From contig JBFMFR010000049.1 of assembly GCA_040752025.1 (NCBI GenBank), positions 1 through 54,685 of the forward strand: 54,685 nucleotides of DNA. The letters run 5' to 3'. The position numbers and the translations under genes are program-made. Under the pieces are notes generated by a model that saw nothing but the letters and a program-made list of their open reading frames with translations, was not told where the DNA came from and ran no database searches. Positions 16,897 to 23,940 of this stretch are shown here, one piece after another (position 1 is the stretch's first letter; each line of letters starts with the position of its first letter). The DNA comes from JBFMFR01 sp040752025 (GTDB lineage: Bacteria; Chloroflexota; Anaerolineae; Anaerolineales; UBA4823).

Positions 16897-19083
16897 ATGA
16901 AACTTCGAAAACTTACCGATAGATCGCTCTACGCTTTTTTTGCCGTGTTGGTCTGCCTCACCCTGTCCAGCAGCGCAGTCCTCGCCCCCGCCCGCGCCGC
17001 CGCCGACATCCTCGTCTACGCCGACGCCCTGTCCGGCGGCTGGGAAAGCTGGTCCTGGGACACCACCATCGATTACAGCGCCGCCGCCCACGTTCACAGC
17101 GGCGCTTACGCTCTGGCCGCCACCTTCACCGCCGGCTGGAGCGGCCTGTCGCTGCACGCCCCCGCCTCGATCGACGCCAGCGGCTACCTGTCCATCGATT
17201 TCTGGGCCTACGGCGGCGCCGGCGGCACGCACATCGACTTCTACACGCAGTTCGCCGATAACAGCGAAAGCACCCACAAGACCCTCACCCTGCCCGCCGG
17301 CGCCTGGACGCATTTCACCATCCCGCTCGGCGAGCTGGGCAGCCCGGCCGAGATCAGCCGCCTGACCTGGTGGAACCGCACGCCCAACCCCCAGGCCGTC
17401 TTCTACCTCGATGACGTCCTGCTGGCCGGCGATGGCCTTCCCCCCGCCCCGCCCGCCCTGAGCGTGGACGCCGCCCTCGACCGCCAGCCCATCAGCCCCT
17501 ATATCTACGGCATCAACCTGGTGAGCCTGGACGGCAGCGGCGACGCCGCCTTCTACGCCGAGCTGGACCTGCCCGTGCGCCGCTGGGGCGGCAATTCCAC
17601 CAGCCGCTATAACTACCAGAACGACATCTCCAACCACGCCATGGACTGGTATTTCGAGAACATCAAAGAGAGCAGCGCCGCCAACCTGCCCGACGATTCG
17701 GGCGCCAACCGCTTCATCGAGCTCAACCGCAGCCTTGGCGCTCATACCTACCTGGTGGTGCCCATGACCGGCTACGTCTCCAACAACAACGCCGTCGCCT
17801 GCGGCTTTAGCATCGCCAAGTACGGCCCGCAGCAGGACAGCGACTACTGGCGGCCCGACTGCGGCAACGGCGTGCACACCAACGGCGCCAACCTCACCGG
17901 CAACGACCCGCTGGATACCAGCTTTGCCATCACCCCCGCCTTCGTCACCGGCTGGGTCGACTTCCTGGAGAGCCGCTACGGGCGCGCCGCCGACGGCGGG
18001 GTGATGTTCTACAACACCGACAACGAGCCCGACCTGTGGTTCGAAACCCACCGCGACGTTTCCCCCACCGGCCTGACCTACGACCAGTGGCGCGACCGCA
18101 CCATCCAGGTTGCCGCCGCCGTCAAAGCCGGCGACCTGACCGCCGCCGTGCTCGGCCCGGGCACCGGCGTGTGGAGCTACTACTTCGAGTCGCCCTACGA
18201 TGGGCAGCGCGGTGATTGGAGCACGCCCGACGACCGCCTGGCCCACGGCGGCGGCTACTTCACCCCCTGGCTGCTCGGCCAGTTGCGGGCCTACGAGCAA
18301 ACCCACGGCCAGCGCCTGCTGGATTACCTGGACCTGCACTATTACCCCCAATCCGGCGTGGCCCTGGTGGAAGCCGGCGACGCCAGCCGCCAGGCCCTGC
18401 GCCTGCGCTCCACCCGCTCGCTCTGGGACCCCACCTACGTGGACGAAAGCTGGATCGCCGGCTCCGGCCCGGACGGCGGCATCGTGCGCCTCATCCCGCG
18501 CATGCGCGACTGGGCGGCCGCCAACTACCCCGGCACCCAGCTTGCCATCGGCGAATACAACTGGGGCGGCCTGGAGCATCTCAACGGCGCCCTGGCCCAG
18601 GCCGATGTGCTCGGCATCTTCGGGCGCGAAGGCCTCGGCCTGGCCACTCTCTGGGACCCGCCCGCCGCCGCCCAGCCGGGCGCTTACGCCTTGCGCATGT
18701 ACCGCAACTACGATGGCGGCGGCGGCAAGTTCGGCGAGACGCGCCTGCACGCCAGCAGCACCGACCAGGGCAAACTCTCCATCTACGCCGCCCAGCGCAC
18801 CCGCGACCTGGCCCTGACCCTGATGGTCATCAACAAGACCGGCGGCGAGCTGACCAGCGCCGTCTCCCTGGCCAACTTCGCCCCCGCCAGCCAGGCGCAG
18901 GTCTACCGCTACAGCGCCGCCGACCTCAGCGCCATCCAGCGCCTGCCCGACCAGCCCCTCACCCCCAGCGGCTTCACCGCCGCCTTTCCCGCCAACTCCA
19001 TCACCCTGCTCGTCCTCCCCCCGTCAGCGCCGGTGCAGTGGCAGCACATCTACGTGCCGTTGGTGCAGCGGGGGGCTGATTGA
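16897..19083 (+). CDS. Secreted glycoside hydrolase family 44 protein
   Basis: A 728-residue enzyme. The ATG at 16897 begins a clean signal peptide ('FFAVLVCLTLSSSAVLAPA'); two in-frame ATGs 6 and 9 codons earlier are possible. Residues about 40-185 form a jelly-roll CBM-like domain ('YADALSGGWESWSWDTTIDY'). The GH44 catalytic region (about 195-625) has 'YGINLVSLDGSGDAAFYAEL', 'LPVRRWGGNSTSRYNYQ', 'MDWYFENIKE', the acid/base Glu377 in 'NTDNEPDLW' and the nucleophile Glu553 in 'AIGEYNWGG'. GH44 enzymes are endo-beta-1,4-glucanases or xyloglucanases, so plant-type polysaccharide breakdown outside the cell is likely. The C terminus ends in 'IYVPLVQRG', a motif shared with the beta-helix protein at 41671-43038. 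GC content is very high with many GCC codons. Confidence 0.9.
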   Translation: MKLRKLTDRSLYAFFAVLVCLTLSSSAVLAPARAAADILVYADALSGGWESWSWDTTIDYSAAAHVHSGAYALAATFTAGWSGLSLHAPASIDASGYLSIDFWAYGGAGGTHIDFYTQFADNSESTHKTLTLPAGAWTHFTIPLGELGSPAEISRLTWWNRTPNPQAVFYLDDVLLAGDGLPPAPPALSVDAALDRQPISPYIYGINLVSLDGSGDAAFYAELDLPVRRWGGNSTSRYNYQNDISNHAMDWYFENIKESSAANLPDDSGANRFIELNRSLGAHTYLVVPMTGYVSNNNAVACGFSIAKYGPQQDSDYWRPDCGNGVHTNGANLTGNDPLDTSFAITPAFVTGWVDFLESRYGRAADGGVMFYNTDNEPDLWFETHRDVSPTGLTYDQWRDRTIQVAAAVKAGDLTAAVLGPGTGVWSYYFESPYDGQRGDWSTPDDRLAHGGGYFTPWLLGQLRAYEQTHGQRLLDYLDLHYYPQSGVALVEAGDASRQALRLRSTRSLWDPTYVDESWIAGSGPDGGIVRLIPRMRDWAAANYPGTQLAIGEYNWGGLEHLNGALAQADVLGIFGREGLGLATLWDPPAAAQPGAYALRMYRNYDGGGGKFGETRLHASSTDQGKLSIYAAQRTRDLALTLMVINKTGGELTSAVSLANFAPASQAQVYRYSAADLSAIQRLPDQPLTPSGFTAAFPANSITLLVLPPSAPVQWQHIYVPLVQRGAD

Positions 19084-19204
19084 CACATTTATGCGCAGCG
19101 TTTGAGGCGAGAATTTAACACGGAGCGCACGGAGAATTCACGGAGTTCACAGAGTTTTGTTGAGAATCTTCACTCTTTGAGCGTTTCCAGGTATTCAAGA
19201 GCGG
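19084..19204. repeat. Degenerate 'cacggag' word repeat
   Basis: The gap between convergent genes contains 'aacacggagcgcacggagaa' and 'ttcacggagttcacagag', the same word family as at 3313-3438 and 41391-41584. Confidence 0.6.
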
Positions 19205-19543
19205 TCAATCGTTTTCCTCATCTGTCAGCAGTTGCAGCCTGTGTTGTAGATTTTCCGCCATCTGCACCAGCGAATCCCACTCGACAAAATCCATCCGGTC
19301 GTCGGTTTCGCCAGCCTTATATGCCTGATAGAATTGTTCGGATGTTCTATGGTAACGGGTTTCAAAATCCGCCAGGTCTTTCCGTACCTCATCCAACTGC
19401 GCTTTCGTCAGACCGGCTTCATATTCGATCAGCTTGTCCAACGTGCGCGTGGTCACTTCGCTGGCCTGCCCCTGTTGGTACAGCTTGGCCAGTCTGGTCA
19501 AGCGGCTGGCAATTTCGTTACTGGCAGCAGAATGGATATTCAT
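19205..19543 (-). CDS. Small helical protein, possible orphan antitoxin
   Basis: A 112-residue acidic, almost entirely helical protein with a strong GGAGGAG site. It contains 'LDKLIEYEAGLTKAQLDEVR' and 'RYHRTSEQFYQAYKAGETDD' followed by 'MDFVEW'. I have seen this pattern (a helix, an SSExFY motif, then G(E/D)xxDxMDFxEW) in small proteins encoded beside TumE-like (DUF6516) toxin genes in cyanobacteria and Chloroflexota. No such partner gene is visible here; the sequence downstream is only repeats. Antitoxin identity is therefore a recollection-based inference, and an unrelated helical protein is possible. Confidence 0.6.
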   Translation of the reverse strand: MNIHSAASNEIASRLTRLAKLYQQGQASEVTTRTLDKLIEYEAGLTKAQLDEVRKDLADFETRYHRTSEQFYQAYKAGETDDRMDFVEWDSLVQMAENLQHRLQLLTDEEND

Positions 19544-20064
19544 CGCTTACTCCTCCCGAATTCCATCGGGACTTAAATCATACTATAGCGTTTTGTAATA
19601 CCAGGCGCTCGTTGAGTAAGCAGATTTCGCAGATCAAAGGTTAGAAATAGGCGTTCATCTGCGAAAATCTGCGCCTCATTTCTTGTTTCTCTACGAAAAC
19701 TCGCCGCGTTATGGTGTGGGGGTTAGGGTTGGTTTCGATGTGCTCATCAGGTCTGGCGTTTCAGCCCAGGAGACAGGCGGCAGTCGCAGTCGCTGCCGCA
19801 GGCGCGGTGAGAGCCTCCCCGCCGCCAGCAGGATAACCGCCCAAGCCTTACCAGTCTCGCACAGTTTCACGCTGCTCCTCCAATTGAGCTGTAGGGGCGG
19901 GTCTGCCCCGTCTGGCCGGGCGCCTGCCTCTACCGTCACCCCGCCCTCCCCATGCAGATCGTCAAACAGATCGACCCGCCCTTGCGGTTCTGCCTATAGC
20001 GTTCACCTGTTTCCTGTTTTAGCATCAGCGTCCATCTGCGAAAATCTGCGTCCCATTTCTGCCA
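19544..20064. other. Intergenic region with repeat words
   Basis: No gene is supported. It contains 'atctgcgaaaatctgcg' words at about 19657 and 20035, and a 'gtaggggcgggtctgccccg' GC-hairpin repeat at about 19890-19909. A plus-strand open frame of about 130 codons crosses it, but it is rich in Ser/Arg/Pro and spans the repeats, so I treat it as chance. Confidence 0.6.
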
Positions 20065-22443
20065 TTACGGGGCCGGGGTAGGTGTTGGCGTCGGTGTTGC
20101 CACCGGCGCCGGCAGCACGTGCACCGCCGGGTCGAACACCTTCCCATCCGGCATAATCGCCCCCTCCAGCGATTTAGCCAGGGCAAGCTGTTCATATGTG
20201 ACTGCTGCCCCGCTCAGGTTAGCCTTGCTCAGGTCGGTCCCGCTCAGGTCGGCGTTGTACAATCTGGCTCCACTCAGGTCGGTCTCGCTCAGGTCGGCCC
20301 TGGCCAGGTTAGCCCCGACCAGCCAGGCAAAACTCAGGTTAGCCTTGTCCAGTTCGGCCTTGTGCAGGTTAGCCCTACTAAGGTTCGCCTTGCTCAGGTC
20401 AGCCTCGCTAAGGCAGGCCCTGCTCAGATCTTTACCAGATAAATCCGCGCCGGGGGCGCCCAGGTTGACGATTTCCCACACCAGCCGCCATTTATCATCC
20501 AACTGAGTCGCCTTATCGATCTCTGCCGCTTTCAACTTGGCGCCGCTCAGATTAGCTCCACGCAGGTCAGCAGCGATCAGCGTGCTGCCGCGCAAGTCGG
20601 TTGCGATCAGCTTGGCCTCGCTCAAGTTTGCTCCACGCAGGTCAGCATTGTTCAACCGGGAAAAGCTCAGGTCGGCTTTGCACAGATTGGCATCCTTCAG
20701 ATCAATATCTTCCAGGTTAGCCATCCTCAGTTCGGCCTCTTCTAAGTTGGCTTTACTCAAGTTAGCCTCTTCTAAGTTGGTTCCATCTAGCCCGGCGCCG
20801 CTAAGATCGGCTCCACTCAAGTTGGCGCTGTACAGGTTGGCCATGAACAGCTCCGCCTTGCTCAGGTCCTGGCCGGATAAATCATCGCCTGGAGCGCCAA
20901 AGTTGACAATTTCCCACACCAGCCGCCATTTATCATCCATTTGCGTTGAATGGTCGATCGCTGCCAGTTCCAGATTGGCCATACTCAGGTCGGCTCCACG
21001 CAGGTCGGCCCCTCTCAGGTTGACAGCCGACAAAATGACTCTGCTCAAATCGGCCCCACTCAAATCAGCCCTTCTAAAGTCGGCCCCCATCAGGTAAGCC
21101 TCGCTCAAATTAGCCCCGCTCAATCCGGCATGGATCAAATTGGCCTCGTCCAGGTCAGTCTTGCTCAGGTTCGCCCCGCTCAAGTCGGCCCAGCTCAGGT
21201 CGGCCCCGCTCAGATCAGCCTCACTCAGATCGGCGTAACTCAGATCCTTGCCAGACAAATCCATGCCGGGCGCCCCCTGGTTCACGATCTCCCAGGCCAA
21301 CCGCCATTTGCCATCCAGTTGGGTTGACTCATCGATCGCTGCCATCTTCAAAACTGTCCCGCTCAGGAAAGCATCGACCAGGTTAGCTCCACTCAGGTTG
21401 GCTCCACTCAGGTCAGCCAGGATCAGTTCGCTCCCATTCAAATTCGCCCCACTCAGGTTGGCCCCGCTCAGATCAGCGTAGCTCAGAATGGTCTCGCTCA
21501 AATCCTTGCCAGACAAATCTGCGCCGGGAGCGCCCTGGTTCACAATCTGCCACGCCAGCCGCCATTTGTCATCCAACCGGGTCGATTCATCCATCACTGT
21601 GTCGTATAGGTTTACCTTGCTCAGGTCAGCGTTGCTCAGATCGGCCCTGCTCAGGTTGGCTTCTATCAGGCTGCTTTCGTTGAGGTTCGCATCACTCAGA
21701 TTGGCTCCACTGAGGTTGGCCTTGTAAAAGTCAGCGCCGTTCAGATTGGCCCCTTTCAAATTGGCATCGCTCAGGTCAGCTTCGTACAGCAGCGCCTCGC
21801 TCAGATCAGCGCCGCTCAGATTGGCATTGGCCAGATTGGCTGCCACCAGATAGGCTTTGCTCAAATCCTTGCCAGACAAATCCGCGCCGGACGCGCCCTG
21901 GTTGGCAAGTTCCCACACCAGCCGCCATTTGTCGTCTAGCAAAGTCGCCTCATCGATGATTGCCCCGCGCAGATCGACCCAGCTCAGATCGGCATGGCTC
22001 AGGTCAGCTCGTTTCAGATTAGCCTGGCCCAGGCTGGCCCTGCTCAGGTTGGCGTCGCTTAGATCGGCATCGCTCAGGTCAACGATCTGATTGCCGGTTT
22101 GTATCAACTCAGCTTCGTACAGAAATTGTACCAACCGGCCTTTACGCTTGCCATCCAATGCTTGCAGCGCAGCCAGCGTTTTTGCCCTGGCGGTCACCCT
22201 GGCCTCCGATCCTTCTGCCGCTGTGCGCAGGTTTTGCCGCAGCAGTAAGTCCGCCATTTCATCGAAATAGACCTGCAAGCTCTGCTCCCCGGCCCTGCTG
22301 CCAATCGCTGCCGTGCTTGCCTGCGGTCGATTGAACAACAAGATATCTACTCCCACAGTCAGCGCTACGATCACGACGAGTAAGGCCAGCCAGCCCCACC
22401 GTCGCTTGCCTCCGTTGCCTGTTTCTTCCAATGCTTTCCGCAT
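20065..22443 (-). CDS. Membrane-anchored pentapeptide-repeat protein with five helical inserts
   Basis: A 792-residue protein. One membrane helix (about 17-36, 'WGWLALLVVIVALTVGVDIL') precedes a helical segment ('VYFDEMADLLLRQNLRTA', 'RAKTLAALQALDGKRKGRLV') common in cyanobacterial and Chloroflexota pentapeptide proteins. From residue 122 to about 740 it is A(D/N)LSG-type pentapeptide repeats, which fold as a right-handed quadrilateral beta-helix. The array is broken five times (about 163-188, 285-309, 370-394, 496-520, 641-665) by near-identical inserts of the form 'DDKWRLVWEIVNQGAPGADL'. A Pro/Thr tail ends it. GGAGGG precedes the ATG. It lies 415 bases downstream of the WXG-peptidase gene and may belong to the same cluster, but that spacing leaves room for separate transcription. 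Confidence 0.88.
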   Translation of the reverse strand: MRKALEETGNGGKRRWGWLALLVVIVALTVGVDILLFNRPQASTAAIGSRAGEQSLQVYFDEMADLLLRQNLRTAAEGSEARVTARAKTLAALQALDGKRKGRLVQFLYEAELIQTGNQIVDLSDADLSDANLSRASLGQANLKRADLSHADLSWVDLRGAIIDEATLLDDKWRLVWELANQGASGADLSGKDLSKAYLVAANLANANLSGADLSEALLYEADLSDANLKGANLNGADFYKANLSGANLSDANLNESSLIEANLSRADLSNADLSKVNLYDTVMDESTRLDDKWRLAWQIVNQGAPGADLSGKDLSETILSYADLSGANLSGANLNGSELILADLSGANLSGANLVDAFLSGTVLKMAAIDESTQLDGKWRLAWEIVNQGAPGMDLSGKDLSYADLSEADLSGADLSWADLSGANLSKTDLDEANLIHAGLSGANLSEAYLMGADFRRADLSGADLSRVILSAVNLRGADLRGADLSMANLELAAIDHSTQMDDKWRLVWEIVNFGAPGDDLSGQDLSKAELFMANLYSANLSGADLSGAGLDGTNLEEANLSKANLEEAELRMANLEDIDLKDANLCKADLSFSRLNNADLRGANLSEAKLIATDLRGSTLIAADLRGANLSGAKLKAAEIDKATQLDDKWRLVWEIVNLGAPGADLSGKDLSRACLSEADLSKANLSRANLHKAELDKANLSFAWLVGANLARADLSETDLSGARLYNADLSGTDLSKANLSGAAVTYEQLALAKSLEGAIMPDGKVFDPAVHVLPAPVATPTPTPTPAP

Positions 22444-22858
22444 CTCAACCCTCCACCACGGTTACAACTGGTGTTCCTGGTCGGTCATAGACTCCCGCCT
22501 GGATAGGGATATGACTTGATTTTAGAGCAGATGAGATGCGAAGTCAAGCGATTCAACCGGCCGGGAACATGTGGCGCGCGAAATGAGTGTGCGCTGCACC
22601 TGCCGGGTGCGGTGCACGTGTTAGCCGTGGGAGCAAAAAACTGCTCACGGATGCACCGGAGAACACGGATCTAAACTCACCTGCGTGGATTGGAGTAGGG
22701 AACAAGCCACGAATTGCACGAATTGGGCGAATTTGATTGTGGAGCGGCTGCGCTGTGGGTATAATCAGAGAGGAGCCTTTTCATCAAGGATGGCAGGTGA
22801 GAGAGGAATCCGGCGCGATCTCCTGGCAGGATGTTCACCAGGAATGGTAAGTCGATCT
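22444..22858. other. Intergenic region between pentapeptide and WXG-peptidase genes
   Basis: These 415 bases hold a word repeat ('ccacgaattgcacgaattgg', 22708-22727), a 'gcacctgccgggtgcggtgc' hairpin near 22595-22615, and a plus-strand TATAAT in 'gggtataatcagagaggag' (about 22757). A plus-strand frame of 65 codons runs into the neighbour's 3' end and is not convincing. Confidence 0.55.
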
Positions 22859-23938
22859 TTATTCGCTGGCGAACACCTCTAGGATAATCCCTTGACCCAA
22901 CCCCTGATCTTGATCAAACTCCCAACTGGAGCGAAAAACTTCCATTGAGATCGTTTCGGGCTGCACGTCAACGTGACCGGTTTGATTTATGCCGGGGTGT
23001 GGATTGACAACCATCACTTCCTGCCCATCGGTTGATACGCCTGCCAAAATTATAAAATGATCGAATTCGACCGAGGGATTGGGCTGATACTCTCCGGTGG
23101 ATGTGTATGCGTAGCGCATCAACACCAGTGCGGGTTTCCCCGATTTGACATTTTCTAACAAAGCCTGACTCGACAGGACCGCATTGCCATTCTCATTCAA
23201 AACTGGCGAGAAACGAAAGCCATGCTCGCGAGCCAGGCTTTCCAGTTCAGCAAAGGAAATCAGATTGTCATCGTTGAAATAGCCCGCCCGGCCCGCTTCT
23301 TCTACCAATGCTTGTGGGCTCAATTCGGGGACTGGCGCTGCCCAGCCGGCATTGGCGTGGTTGATCAACATTGCCAATGCGACCGTCCCACAGCCATTAT
23401 AGTGCGCGCCGCCGGGCCGCCGACCATAACGATCTAATACTGCGGTGACATCCGGGTGAAGCTGGTTATAACCATGCTGCTGCCACCATCCAATCGCTGG
23501 CTGCTGGTGGATTTGTTCTACAGCGGCCAATCCAGCATTAAGATCCTGCACTGGCGCTGGCGGCGTCGATCCAAGCCCCAGCACATTGGCTGCAATCACT
23601 GCCGAGCTAGCCAGGCCCAAGGCCGCAACCAACCCAGGAGCAATACCCGGCGATTCACCAGGCGCTCCATTCTCTAAATATCCTCTCAGCCGCTGCGCTT
23701 TGCGCTTCAACAATGGGGTGTGCTGCTCTGCAGTACGAAGAAAGCGCTGCACAACCAGGCTCGTTTCCTGGAACTCGCGGGCATATTTACTATGCTCTTG
23801 ATCCTGCCAGGTTTCGCCTAGTTTGGCAAACTGCCCGCGCAGGCGCGCCAGGCGGCCTTCCAATTCCTTGCAAAATACGCCTAACTCGGCAGCAAAACGT
23901 TCCAGGTCTTCTGGGTTGGCATCCGCTTGCGGCGACAT
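22859..23938 (-). CDS. WXG100-domain protein fused to papain-like C39-type peptidase
   Basis: A 359-residue protein; the ATG at 23938 lies two bases past the ATPase stop, with its ribosome site (GGAG) in the ATPase end. Residues 8-90 align by eye with the WXG100 protein at 29790-30062: 'PEDLERFAAEL', 'LRGQFAKLGETWQDQEHSKY', with Trp44-Gln-Asp46 at the helix turn. A hydrophobic stretch (101-122) and linker follow. Residues about 145-355 are a C39_2-like cysteine peptidase: Cys183 in 'YNGCGTVALAMLINH', His294 in 'FDHFIILAGV' and Asn312 in 'MVVNPHPG' would form the Cys-His-Asn/Asp triad. This architecture suggests an effector carried by a type VII-like secretion system that cleaves a peptide or protein target. 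Substrate and any immunity protein are unknown. Confidence 0.8.
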   Translation of the reverse strand: MSPQADANPEDLERFAAELGVFCKELEGRLARLRGQFAKLGETWQDQEHSKYAREFQETSLVVQRFLRTAEQHTPLLKRKAQRLRGYLENGAPGESPGIAPGLVAALGLASSAVIAANVLGLGSTPPAPVQDLNAGLAAVEQIHQQPAIGWWQQHGYNQLHPDVTAVLDRYGRRPGGAHYNGCGTVALAMLINHANAGWAAPVPELSPQALVEEAGRAGYFNDDNLISFAELESLAREHGFRFSPVLNENGNAVLSSQALLENVKSGKPALVLMRYAYTSTGEYQPNPSVEFDHFIILAGVSTDGQEVMVVNPHPGINQTGHVDVQPETISMEVFRSSWEFDQDQGLGQGIILEVFASE

Positions 23939-23940
23939 CT

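Noticed and set aside
16822..18750. Long open frame (over 600 codons) on the minus strand opposite the GH44 gene
   Set aside because: It mirrors the high GC3 of the real gene, reads as Gly/Ala/Val-rich filler without motifs, and the plus-strand GH44 protein is complete.
20065..22443. Tandem DNA repeats as a CRISPR array
   Set aside because: The repeats are in-frame pentapeptide codons, not identical repeats with unique spacers.
22685..22882. Small plus-strand frame preceded by a TATAAT
   Set aside because: It has no clear ribosome site, starts in a word repeat and runs into the opposite gene's 3' end.
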